This document shows, piece after piece, positions 34,495 through 42,756 of a stretch of 48,423 nt of DNA (the stretch's first letter is position 1; each line of letters starts with the position of its first letter). Below the pieces are notes generated by a model. That model searched no databases and was not told where the DNA came from. It worked only from the letters and a program-made list of their open reading frames with translations. The DNA lies in contig MTOQ01000070.1 in NCBI GenBank assembly GCA_002011735.1, positions 21,912-70,334 on the forward strand. Direction: 5' to 3'. Made by a program: the position numbers and the translations under genes. The DNA is from Nitrospirae bacterium JdFR-81. GTDB lineage: Bacteria; Nitrospirota; Thermodesulfovibrionia; UBA6902.

Positions 34495-35598
34495 CTAAGG
34501 AGTGATATTCACCTCAACACTGTCATAATACATCTGATCCATGTCCATCCTCCCGTCCATGTCCAGATCAACCCCAAAATAGAAGGTGTATGTCCCCGTG
34601 GGTAAATCAGCTGTGTTGATACCAAGCATCTGTGGCCCAGCAGTGGTGTTCAGAACCTCATAAGGACCCATCTCAATAAGTCCACCCTGGTAGGAAACTA
34701 TGGGCATACAGGAGAGACACTTAAGGACCCACCTCCCGGTGTCAGAATCATAAAAGTAGTATCTAAATGATGGATCCCTTGCAATCACCCACCAGTCTGC
34801 ACCCTGCCCTGCCATATCCCCTGGCGTAAGGGCAATGGTCACAGAGAGTGGATCACCATGCTGGAGATTAACAGGCCCATCTGAGCCGTTTGCCTTTATG
34901 TCAGGGAGAGGCTCAGAACTGACGACACCTTCCAGGCGGAAGGCGAGGTCCTGTTCGGATAGGCCCCAGGTATCCTTCATAGACGACCATGTTGTTGGAA
35001 GACCGAAACCACCATCAGGATTTATCAACACAGCATCCCATCCATTGGTGGTATCAGAAACCTGACGCCCGTACTGAAAGCATGAGCCAAAGTCCATCTG
35101 AGGATAAAAGACAAGCCAGTATGTCCCAGGGGCAAGATTGATAGGGGTTGAGAGGTTCAGGGTGACATTACTCAGCCACCCACCAGTACCTGTAGTGAGG
35201 GTTACCTGGGAGTCAGTTGGGGGGAGGGAGAGACTCCATATGGCACCCCCTGTACGTGGGTTCCCTGCAGGTTTACCACCATCGTCAGGATATATCTCCC
35301 AATTAAGGGTATTGGCGCAGGTTAGATCACCACCGGCGTTCCATGTGTTGCCAGGTATAAATATCTCTGTAATAATCCATGTCTGGGTGTTTGTGAAGTC
35401 GTCTGCAAGATATATATCATAACTATCATATGCCGCCTCGAAATCCTGGCTCGAATATGTAGTATGGTTTGAAACACTGAGGGGCTGATCCCATAGTACA
35501 TCGGCAAATGTCTCTACGGATAAACCCAGCCCTATCCACAAGACTATTAATATAACAAACAAATTTTGTCTCCATCTTGCCGGAATATACTCTCTCAT
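34495..35598 (-). CDS. Secreted protein with DIKANGSDGP module (third copy)
   Basis: The 367-residue protein has a signal peptide (WRQNLFVILIVLWIGLGLSVETFA, cleaved before DVLWD) and AAGGAGGGGG before its ATG. Residues about 35-225 form an extracellular beta-rich domain (DIYLADDFTNTQTWIITEIFIPGNTW, APGTYWLVFYPQMDFG), reminiscent of secreted appendage or carbohydrate-binding domains; no family is named. From residue 233 the module DIKANGSDGPVNLQHGD runs to the end. It is far closer to the copy in the protein at 7729-8871 than to the one at 20623-22632. The C-terminus has DLDMDGRMDMDQMYYDS, a possible calcium loop. Function is unknown; export to the surface or medium is likely. Confidence 0.84.
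   Translation of the reverse strand: MREYIPARWRQNLFVILIVLWIGLGLSVETFADVLWDQPLSVSNHTTYSSQDFEAAYDSYDIYLADDFTNTQTWIITEIFIPGNTWNAGGDLTCANTLNWEIYPDDGGKPAGNPRTGGAIWSLSLPPTDSQVTLTTGTGGWLSNVTLNLSTPINLAPGTYWLVFYPQMDFGSCFQYGRQVSDTTNGWDAVLINPDGGFGLPTTWSSMKDTWGLSEQDLAFRLEGVVSSEPLPDIKANGSDGPVNLQHGDPLSVTIALTPGDMAGQGADWWVIARDPSFRYYFYDSDTGRWVLKCLSCMPIVSYQGGLIEMGPYEVLNTTAGPQMLGINTADLPTGTYTFYFGVDLDMDGRMDMDQMYYDSVEVNITP
34498..34902 (-). repeat. DIKANGSDGP module coding segment, inverted copy B
   Basis: This is the counterpart of 8467-8868 on the other strand. Long stretches of nucleotides match, for example over the codons for GDPLSVTIALTPGDMAGQ and DWWVIARDPS, beyond what protein conservation alone would require. 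Confidence 0.85.
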
Positions 35599-35725
35599 CT
35601 TCCCCCTCCTTCGATATTATTTAAAAAAGAAGATGGTTTTAAAGCTCGCCCTTCTTTTAACCCTCTATTCTCACCCCACTTAAAATAACACCCTGTATGT
35701 AAAGTATTATCACAACATAACGGAT

Positions 35726-35752
35726 TTGTCAACAGAAAAAACTGGATATAAT
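35726..35752 (+). promoter_or_regulatory. Promoter of the SGNH hydrolase gene
   Basis: TTGTCA (35726-35731) and TATAAT (35747-35752) are spaced by 15 bases. A leader of about 50 bases precedes the ATG at 35810. In the same 211-base divergent gap, AAAAGAAG (35625-35632) and CTTCTTTT (35651-35658) could pair in the leader of the minus-strand gene. Confidence 0.45.
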
Positions 35753-35809
35753 CCTCTCTTTTTCATTATAATTAACCGCAAAAAATGCCCCATCTCAAAA
35801 AGGTAATCG

Positions 35810-37093
35810 ATGAGTTTTAAAAAGAGCCTTATTATATTGGTAATGGTATTTTTATTTGTAATATTCATAATCATAACTACAGAAGTCCTCCTGCGACTTA
35901 AAATAAGAATAACAGAGAAGGGCCCATCAAGATATCTCGATTATGGTGATGTATATAAGGCTGGCATAGATAATTGGGCCAAGGGTGGAAAATTAAAGGA
36001 GGGTTTTAAGGGTTGGGTCATTGATGGATATGGTGGCAAGGTGTGGTGGGAGAATAACTCTGATGGATTTCGAAGCTCCCGTGAATATACAGCGTATCCA
36101 CCATGTGGGGTATTGAGGATCTTATCCATGGGGGATTCCTTCACAGCAGGGTATAGAGTCGGACAGCATGAAACATTCTCTTATCTGTTAGAGAGGTGGC
36201 TTAACGATATTTACATAAAATCAGAGGTATTAATATCGGATGTTGAAGATCCTGTCAAGGGATTTTATTATTTAAATAATTACGGGTATCTCTTCCATCC
36301 TCATGTAATCATTCTGGGTATCACTCTTGGCAATGATCTTACCCAGGCTTACATAGGCCTTGACCCGCAGGGGACATACTCTATCGTCACAGATGGAGAA
36401 GACATCAAGATAGTAAAAAATAAATTTTTTGATAATACAAGGTTTTTCCAACGATTAAAGAAATACGAAATACCTGAAGGATGCCTTAAACAACATAAGC
36501 ATACGGTAAAAAAGCGATGGATGGATATAATAAACCTCCTCCAAGATAACTCTATGATATTCAAGAGGGTCATGGATAGGCTCAGTATAAATAAACCACA
36601 GGCTATAGTAAGCTGGTTTGGCGAATACACACGCCCAAAGCTCTTTGATGGTGTCAATGGTCTCGGGATATACCTGAATCCGTATCCGTCTGAAATAGCC
36701 ATAGCATATCAAAGGCTCTTCAGGATATTATCGGCATATGAGAGTTTCTGCAAAACTCGTGGAATCACCCTTATAATCACACTATTTCCACAGCGCTTTC
36801 AGATTCAGCAAGGGGACTGGGAGAAGACCGTTCAGACATACGGGCTTAACGAAACATGTTTTGATACAATGCTGCCAAATAAGGTCATTATGGAATTTTG
36901 CAGGCAAAAGGGGCTAAATTGTATTGATCCAACCCTAAAGATGCAAGAACAATATGAAAAAATCGGGAAAAGTCTATACCTGCCAAAGGGAGACATGCAC
37001 TGGAACAGGCTGGGCCACAAGGCATATTTTGAGGCTGCAAGAGAGGAATTCCTTGAAATAATACAGCGTAATAAAATACGCCCTACATGTTAA
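35810..37093 (+). CDS. SGNH/GDSL-family hydrolase-like protein with N-terminal membrane anchor
   Basis: The 427-residue protein starts with one membrane helix (LIILVMVFLFVIFIIITTE, about 7-25), so the rest is probably periplasmic. The SGNH motifs are visible: GDSF with Ser110 (SMGDSFTAG), a GND-type oxyanion residue (ITLGNDL), and the catalytic Asp395-x-His397 pair in GDMHWNRLGH. The family removes or transfers acyl groups, including O-acetyl groups on surface glycans. Its stop overlaps the next ATG region by seven bases. With its neighbour it forms a two-gene + strand unit inside an otherwise minus-strand glycan region, and the A/T content looks higher than that of its neighbours. Confidence 0.85.
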   Translation: MSFKKSLIILVMVFLFVIFIIITTEVLLRLKIRITEKGPSRYLDYGDVYKAGIDNWAKGGKLKEGFKGWVIDGYGGKVWWENNSDGFRSSREYTAYPPCGVLRILSMGDSFTAGYRVGQHETFSYLLERWLNDIYIKSEVLISDVEDPVKGFYYLNNYGYLFHPHVIILGITLGNDLTQAYIGLDPQGTYSIVTDGEDIKIVKNKFFDNTRFFQRLKKYEIPEGCLKQHKHTVKKRWMDIINLLQDNSMIFKRVMDRLSINKPQAIVSWFGEYTRPKLFDGVNGLGIYLNPYPSEIAIAYQRLFRILSAYESFCKTRGITLIITLFPQRFQIQQGDWEKTVQTYGLNETCFDTMLPNKVIMEFCRQKGLNCIDPTLKMQEQYEKIGKSLYLPKGDMHWNRLGHKAYFEAAREEFLEIIQRNKIRPTC

Positions 37094-38076
37094 ATAGAGA
37101 CCGAAAAAACTCACCTTGTGAGAGACCTTCTTATGATATGAAAGGAAAGCAATATATAATAAGAAATTATCTCCCAGGAGATGAAAAAGAGATAACCTCC
37201 CTCTTCAAGACGGTCTTCGGGAAGGATATGAGCATAGATCAATGGAGATGGAAGTATTTCTCAGCAGAGGAAAAGCTATACACAAAGGTCGCGCAGGATG
37301 CTGCAGGGAAGATTATTGCCCATGCCGGTGCCATTCGTCTCAGGGGCGTCCTGGAAGGCAGGACCATTCCATTCTTTCAAATTGTGGATGTCATGGTCCA
37401 TCCCGAATACAGAGGGTATATGGGCAGGAATAACCTCTTTAAGTTCATTATGAAGGCCCTATTTGAAGACATAAGTAGGGATTTTGACAGGGTTCTATGC
37501 TATGGCTTCCCAGGGAAGCGTCCTTATATACTTGGAGAAAAGACAAAGATATACGATGCCATAGAGGAGGCAATAGAACTCATTATAACGCCCACCAGAA
37601 AACGGCTTTCTCTGTTTAAGGTCAAGCCCCTTGACTGGAAAGACAGGAGAATAAACAATCTCTGGGAAACGATAGCCAAAGACTGTAAGCTTTCTCTTGT
37701 AAGAGACACAAAATACCTCCTCTGGAGATATGCATCAAACCCATCCTTCACTTATAGCCTCCTCGGCCTCTTTACCTTTGGGAGATTGAAGGGCTGGGTT
37801 GTCATAAGGCAGGAAGGAGAGAGAATCCTTATAGTAGACCTCCTTGTTAAGAAAAAAAGACTGAGGGAGGCCTTAAAGGCTATCGAGGATTATTTCTCAA
37901 AGGATAAACCTTCTATTCATATGTGGTTGCCCCATGGCTGGAGAGGCTTTATTAACAGCTATAAAGAGCAACAGACAGGTGTCATTGTAACCAATATGAT
38001 ATGGCAACTGCCATTAAAAACCCCCCTTGTAAGGGATAGGTTATACTACACAATGGGTGATACCGATATATTTTAA
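37087..38076 (+). CDS. GNAT-family acetyltransferase
   Basis: The frame opens at ATG 37087, overlapping the previous stop; an ATG at 37138 (MKGKQYIIRNYLPGDEKEI) begins exactly at the GNAT fold and may be the real start. The acetyl-CoA side has IVDVMVHPEYRGYMGRNNLFKFIM, the R/Q-x-x-G-x-G/A equivalent, after AHAGAIRLRGVLEGRTIPFFQ. The second half, with LLWRYASNPSFTYSLLGLF, resembles a duplicated or FemX-like domain found in glycan-cluster GNAT proteins. It would transfer an acyl group to an amine or hydroxyl, possibly an amino sugar. It ends six bases before the stop of the convergent methyltransferase. Confidence 0.82.
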   Translation: MLNRDRKNSPCERPSYDMKGKQYIIRNYLPGDEKEITSLFKTVFGKDMSIDQWRWKYFSAEEKLYTKVAQDAAGKIIAHAGAIRLRGVLEGRTIPFFQIVDVMVHPEYRGYMGRNNLFKFIMKALFEDISRDFDRVLCYGFPGKRPYILGEKTKIYDAIEEAIELIITPTRKRLSLFKVKPLDWKDRRINNLWETIAKDCKLSLVRDTKYLLWRYASNPSFTYSLLGLFTFGRLKGWVVIRQEGERILIVDLLVKKKRLREALKAIEDYFSKDKPSIHMWLPHGWRGFINSYKEQQTGVIVTNMIWQLPLKTPLVRDRLYYTMGDTDIF

Positions 38077-38082
38077 GATTTC

Positions 38083-38847
38083 TTATCCCTTCTTTAAGAT
38101 ATCTTTCAGTCTCCCTAAAAACCCTTTAAGCCTGATGGAAAGGCTCAGCCTGTCAAGGATAAGGGTCTGTTGTTGAAGGGAGCTTACCAGATTATTATTC
38201 AATTCTATAAGTAAATCCTCTATCCTTTTCAATTCGCCCCCGATATCGATTGACCCAAGCTCTACAGGGCCTCCGCTCTCTTTAATATCTTTATCATAGA
38301 TAGCTATCCATTCTCCCCAATGGGGGATAAATCTGTTAAATCCCATGTTTATGAAATCTGTGTATGTCCAATGTGATTTGTGTGTCTCATATGGATTATC
38401 AGGAACGACTTGTTCTTTAAACTCCTTGGGTGTGGCAACGATAACCCTTCTACCGACCCTCCTCAACTCACCAAGAAACCTGAAACCATCCTCTTTACTC
38501 AAATGCTCCAGGATGGCGAGTGCCAATATGAGATCGTACCCACCCTCCTGTTTATGGGACAGGATCTCAAGGGCATCCCCGATTATTATATCGTTATATG
38601 CCCACCTCGGGATAAACCTCAGGTATCCCTGAAACCCTTCTATACCATCAATGGTTATACCCCATTCTTTAGGTCTGTCCTCCTTCAGCTTCTCAAAAAA
38701 TTCAGGATCATCATAAAGATCAAGGTATATACGGCAGAGCATTCCATATACACCAAGGCCGCAACCAACATCGAGAATGGACGCCGGACGGATCCGCATG
38801 ATCTCGGACAGCACGATTGATATCAACTCATAATGACTATAAGGCAT
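38083..38847 (-). CDS. SAM-dependent methyltransferase (class I)
   Basis: This 254-residue protein has motif I ILDVGCGLGVYG (Asp26-Gly30) and an acidic strand-two end, followed by DLILALAILEHLSKEDG (motif IV-V region) and RRVIVATPKEF. The C-terminus is helical (IEDLLIELNNNLVSSLQQQTLILDRL), a possible coiled coil that may pair with the export complex. It is the last gene of the ABC-exporter operon. Methylation of the terminal sugar ends chain growth in several ABC-dependent O-antigen systems; that role is possible here but only inferred from position. A GGAG lies before the start. Confidence 0.85.
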   Translation of the reverse strand: MPYSHYELISIVLSEIMRIRPASILDVGCGLGVYGMLCRIYLDLYDDPEFFEKLKEDRPKEWGITIDGIEGFQGYLRFIPRWAYNDIIIGDALEILSHKQEGGYDLILALAILEHLSKEDGFRFLGELRRVGRRVIVATPKEFKEQVVPDNPYETHKSHWTYTDFINMGFNRFIPHWGEWIAIYDKDIKESGGPVELGSIDIGGELKRIEDLLIELNNNLVSSLQQQTLILDRLSLSIRLKGFLGRLKDILKKG

Positions 38848-38870
38848 TCACAACTCTCCAGGACGCAACC

Positions 38871-40046
38871 CTATCGAATCTCCCATCGATTTTCAAGGTG
38901 ACAGAAGCCAAGCTCAAGTGACTCCTTGACAATCTCAAAGGGTGGAAGCACCTTCTCATGATAAACCATTAACCCTTTATCATCAAAGACCCTGGCGTGG
39001 GCATAATAGATTCCCCCAAGCAAAGGGATGTTAGGATATGTGATTATTATCTCCCTTCTCTTCCCACGGAGTGGCTCTCTGCCCGCGAGATGTGTTCCTG
39101 TAGCATTAACCCCCCATCCGCTCTCTATCTTGATGGATAGGGTTACATTATAGGGCAACTCATCTGATATGCTCTCAATTAATAAGCGGAATTTTAAATC
39201 ATCACCCCTTCTTATTGGAGGTCTATTAATCATCTCTAATTCCCTTATTACTACGGGCAGATCATTTGAAGGGGAGACCTCTACATGTTCTGGAGTATTG
39301 TTTTTCCCAAGTTGATAGAACTCATAAGCAGGGATCACCTTTTCGGGCCTATCAAACATCTCTATCATACCATTCTTCAGCCAGATGACCCTGTCACAGA
39401 GGATGCTCACCTGATAGGTACTATGAGAACAGAAGATGATGGTCCTCCCCCTATTTTTAAACTCAATTATACGATCAATACATTTTTTTTGAAAATGGAG
39501 GTCCCCCACAGATAGTGCCTCATCAACAATCAATATGTCGGGTTCTAAAGAAGACACAAGGGAGAAGGCAAGCCTCATCTGCATGCCTGTGGAATAAGTC
39601 TGTAAAGGCATGTCTATAAAAGAGCTGAGTTCTGAGAAACTTACGATCTCTTCATATTTAGATTGTATATAACTCCTTGGCAATCCAAGCAAGTCACCAT
39701 AGAAAAAGATGTTCTCTCTCCCTGTAAATTCAGGATGAAAGCCGATGCCCAATTCGAGAAGGGCAAGCACTGTGCCTTTAATCTGAATCGTTCCATAGGT
39801 AGGGGTAAGCGTTCCTGCTATTAACTGTAAAAGGGTGCTTTTACCAGCCCCATTCTCTCCTATGACTCCGAGTGACTCTCCCTTTTTGAGGGAGAAAGAA
39901 ACATCCTTTAAAGCAGCAAACTCGGTATGTCTATTACCATTTACAAAGAACTCTTTTAGTCTGTCCAGCGGTCTTTCATAACGCCTGTATATCTTGGTTA
40001 AGTTTTTAACACATAATACATCATCATTCAATAGAATCTCCTTCAT
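38871..40046 (-). CDS. wzt: Polysaccharide ABC exporter ATPase with cargo-binding domain (Wzt-like)
   Basis: The 391-residue protein has the ABC domain with Walker A GENGAGKST (63-71), the signature YSTGMQMRLAFSL (151 onward), Walker B ILIVDEALSVGD (171-182) and the H-loop FCSHST. Residues about 260-391 form an extra beta-rich domain as in Wzt proteins, where it recognises the terminal modification of the glycan. This is the ATPase of the glycan exporter whose permease is at 41957-42742. The order in the operon (methyltransferase beside Wzt) is compatible with capped-chain export. The cargo domain is the place where specificity would lie. Confidence 0.93.
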   Translation of the reverse strand: MKEILLNDDVLCVKNLTKIYRRYERPLDRLKEFFVNGNRHTEFAALKDVSFSLKKGESLGVIGENGAGKSTLLQLIAGTLTPTYGTIQIKGTVLALLELGIGFHPEFTGRENIFFYGDLLGLPRSYIQSKYEEIVSFSELSSFIDMPLQTYSTGMQMRLAFSLVSSLEPDILIVDEALSVGDLHFQKKCIDRIIEFKNRGRTIIFCSHSTYQVSILCDRVIWLKNGMIEMFDRPEKVIPAYEFYQLGKNNTPEHVEVSPSNDLPVVIRELEMINRPPIRRGDDLKFRLLIESISDELPYNVTLSIKIESGWGVNATGTHLAGREPLRGKRREIIITYPNIPLLGGIYYAHARVFDDKGLMVYHEKVLPPFEIVKESLELGFCHLENRWEIR

Positions 40047-40060
40047 TGTAAAGGGAAAAC

Positions 40061-40807
40061 TTATCTCGGCTGCATTAAGAAATCTTCGGCCTTCTTAGCA
40101 AGGGTCTCAAAGAGGTTATACTCTCCTTTTATCTCTGCCGCTTTTATATGGCATCTCCTGCATAAATGGAAATAGAGGTTATTTTTCATATTCATAAATT
40201 CAACCTCTGTCATATCTGTTATCGTGGCCATCGTACTTACACCATGTGCATCCATACAGCAGGCGAGTATCCTCCCCTCTGAATCTATAACGCACAAATC
40301 CTCCACATGGAAGATGCAGTCCCCTGAACCACTATCTTCTGAAGAGCTGTATATATGCTTACTGTGTACCCTGCTAACATCAACCTGCCCTGCCCAGTCA
40401 TGGATGTAATCAAGCTCTGATGTCAAGACCGGAAGCATGGGGTATCTATCTATTATCTCTCTATATATCCGCTCCGCACGTTCGGTATGAAAAGAGATCT
40501 TGATCCATGATAGACCTGCTTTTACTAAGTCGTCCAGTATATCCATGGTCAATAGCTCTGCATTGGTAGAGAAACCAAAGAATAAACCCTTCTCTCTGCA
40601 TCTCTCAGCAATATACAGGAGGTCAGGGTGAAGCAGTGGTTCGCCAAAGTGGTGGCCACATGCTATATTAAAAAAAAAGGGGAATTCCACAACCCTGTCA
40701 AAGATCTCTCTTGACATATGTAACTTAGGCCGCCTCAGGGCCTTCTGTGGGCAATAATCACATCCAAGATTGCATATGCTTGTTATCTCAAATTGATATA
40801 TACGCAT
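40061..40807 (-). CDS. Radical SAM protein with SPASM-like C-terminus
   Basis: The 248-residue protein has the radical SAM motif CNLGCDYC (Cys12, Cys16, Cys19) at its very N-terminus, then GEPLLHPDL and LSWIKISFHTE. The C-terminal half contains further cysteines (CIFHVEDLC, LACCMDAHG, HLCRRCHIKA), as in SPASM domains that bind auxiliary clusters. It lies within the ABC-exporter operon between GT4 and Wzt. It may modify a sugar or a lipid carrier (for example dehydration or epimerisation). The substrate is unknown. Confidence 0.88.
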   Translation of the reverse strand: MRIYQFEITSICNLGCDYCPQKALRRPKLHMSREIFDRVVEFPFFFNIACGHHFGEPLLHPDLLYIAERCREKGLFFGFSTNAELLTMDILDDLVKAGLSWIKISFHTERAERIYREIIDRYPMLPVLTSELDYIHDWAGQVDVSRVHSKHIYSSSEDSGSGDCIFHVEDLCVIDSEGRILACCMDAHGVSTMATITDMTEVEFMNMKNNLYFHLCRRCHIKAAEIKGEYNLFETLAKKAEDFLMQPR

Positions 40808-40811
40808 CTCT

Positions 40812-41954
40812 TTAAGAAGTCAGGATTACCCTCTCGTATTCTTTTATCATCCTCGTTATTGACAGCTCCTTAGCCCTTCGAATCCCGAGACTTGCAAGCT
40901 CCTCAAGTCTTGTCCTGTCCTTGAGCAAGGAAATGACCACCTCTGCAAGTCTCACAGGTTCATCCGGTGACACAAGCACACCATACCTTCCCTCGATTAT
41001 CTCAGCAGGCCCATATGGACAATCTGTAGCAACTACAGGGGTTCCGCAGGCCATCGCCTCAATAATATTATAACCAAAGCCTTCGAAAAGGCAAGTATGC
41101 ACATAGATATCGGAACGGAAGATATAAGGAAAAACATTCCCCTTTTCTCCAAGAAAGTAAACCGAGCCACTGATACCGAGGTCCTCTGCCATACCCTTCA
41201 GCCTCCCAAACTCTGGTCCATCGCCTATAATAACAAGTGTGGATTCGATTTTTTTCCTTATTATGGAGAAGGCCTCCAAGAGGAGACACAGATTCTTTTC
41301 GGGAGATAGCCTCGAGGCAGAACAGATCACCGGATATCTCTTATCTACTAACACATCACAATCATCAATTGGCTTATTCTTTAATACATTGATAAGATCA
41401 ATATCTATCCCATTAGGTATAACCTCTATCTTTTCATCTCTGCCCAGAAAGTATCTCTTTAGCTCCTCTTTCACACCCTTAGAAGGGACTATGACCCTAT
41501 CAGCGAATATCATGGTAGTCGATATCACAGACCAGAGGAATATCTTCCTTAATATCCCATGTTCAAAGTGCCTCATGTGTTCATACACAGGCCCCCTGAA
41601 GGATATCACCTTTCTCATCCTGGCTTTAGAAAAGAGAGAGGAGAAGACGAGGAGGGCAGATGGATAATGCATTACAGAAAGGACAACATCAGGTGCCTCT
41701 CTTTGGAGTATCCCTGAAACAGCCTTGGCATCTCTTAAGAGTGTCCTTAAATTAACAAACCAGCCACTCAGGCCATAAGCCTGGGTATCAATAAATCTAT
41801 CATAGGAACCCACAGGGAAATAGTCCCTTATGGCCCCTGATGCAAAAAAGACCACCTCCTCTATTGGTTCTCTATCAAGATATTTCAGGAGATTTCCGGT
41901 TGTGCGTTCAGCCCCTCCAAATGATGAGTTTATATGTAATATCAGCAGCCTCAT
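40812..41954 (-). CDS. Glycosyltransferase family 4
   Basis: The 380-residue GT-B enzyme begins MRLLILHINSSFGGAERTTGNLLKYL. The C-terminal domain has VICSASRLSPEKNLCLLLEAF, LVIIGDGPEFGRL and the EX7E motif EGFGYNIIE (Glu291 and Glu299), followed by PVVATDCPYGPAEIIEGRYG. It should transfer a sugar to the exported glycan in the cytoplasm. It is separated by two bases from the Wzm gene and by four from the radical SAM gene. The exact linkage is unknown. Confidence 0.93.
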   Translation of the reverse strand: MRLLILHINSSFGGAERTTGNLLKYLDREPIEEVVFFASGAIRDYFPVGSYDRFIDTQAYGLSGWFVNLRTLLRDAKAVSGILQREAPDVVLSVMHYPSALLVFSSLFSKARMRKVISFRGPVYEHMRHFEHGILRKIFLWSVISTTMIFADRVIVPSKGVKEELKRYFLGRDEKIEVIPNGIDIDLINVLKNKPIDDCDVLVDKRYPVICSASRLSPEKNLCLLLEAFSIIRKKIESTLVIIGDGPEFGRLKGMAEDLGISGSVYFLGEKGNVFPYIFRSDIYVHTCLFEGFGYNIIEAMACGTPVVATDCPYGPAEIIEGRYGVLVSPDEPVRLAEVVISLLKDRTRLEELASLGIRRAKELSITRMIKEYERVILTS

Positions 41955-41956
41955 GC

Positions 41957-42742
41957 CTACAGCACATCCGCAAATCCCCTTTTGAGCTTCCTGAAGAAGA
42001 AGATGCCTCCTGAGAATAATAATACTGTTATGAGAAGAAGATAGAATATGTCGATGAATTCTGGAAGTCTACCATATAGGATTATACTATGATATGCCTC
42101 TGCGAGGGGCGTAACAGGATTTAAACGGATAATCACACGCAGGTCTTTGGGAATAGCCGTGATAGGATAAAGTATTGTGGAAAGATAGAAAAAACCCTGA
42201 AGGGCAAGGCCAAGGAATTGCACTATATCCCTTATATAAACCGTCAAAGAGGATAATATCAGGGTTATCCCGGTGGTCAATACAATCTGAATAAATAGCA
42301 GGATCAGGATAAGGGGGATTTGAATCAATGAGACCCCCTTATTCCATATAAAAAAAGCACATAAAAAAAGGAGCATCCCGATACCATAATGAATAAAAGA
42401 GGAGAGGACCGAAGTAATGGGAAACAACTCGGCAGGGAACATAACCTTCTTTATTATCTGCCTCTTTTCAACTATCGAGGATGAGCCCCTTGTAATGCCC
42501 TCATGCAAGGCAAACCATGGGAGGAGTCCGGAAAGCAGAAAGGCTATAAAGGGTATCTGCCCTGTCTCGGTGTGTATTCTTATCTTCATTATTTGAGAAA
42601 AGACAAGCCAGAAGAGAAGGATGAAAAGGACTGGTTGAAGAATCGTCCAGAAGACCCCCATTGTAGAACCTGCATACCTCTCCTTTAAATCTCTTAAAAG
42701 CAGGTGGGGAAGGAGTGCAAAAATCCTTTTAAGACGATCCAT
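41957..42742 (-). CDS. wzm: Polysaccharide ABC exporter permease (Wzm-like)
   Basis: The 261-residue protein is an ABC-2-type permease. The start LLLRDLKERYAGSTMGVFWTILQPVLFILLFWLVF is the usual amphipathic helix plus first membrane helix, and about six hydrophobic segments follow. It forms the channel through which undecaprenyl-linked glycan leaves the cytoplasm, powered by the ATPase at 38871-40046. The two subunits are separated here by a GT4 and a radical SAM gene rather than being adjacent. Confidence 0.92.
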   Translation of the reverse strand: MDRLKRIFALLPHLLLRDLKERYAGSTMGVFWTILQPVLFILLFWLVFSQIMKIRIHTETGQIPFIAFLLSGLLPWFALHEGITRGSSSIVEKRQIIKKVMFPAELFPITSVLSSFIHYGIGMLLFLCAFFIWNKGVSLIQIPLILILLFIQIVLTTGITLILSSLTVYIRDIVQFLGLALQGFFYLSTILYPITAIPKDLRVIIRLNPVTPLAEAYHSIILYGRLPEFIDIFYLLLITVLLFSGGIFFFRKLKRGFADVL

Positions 42743-42756
42743 CAGGAATGTAATCT

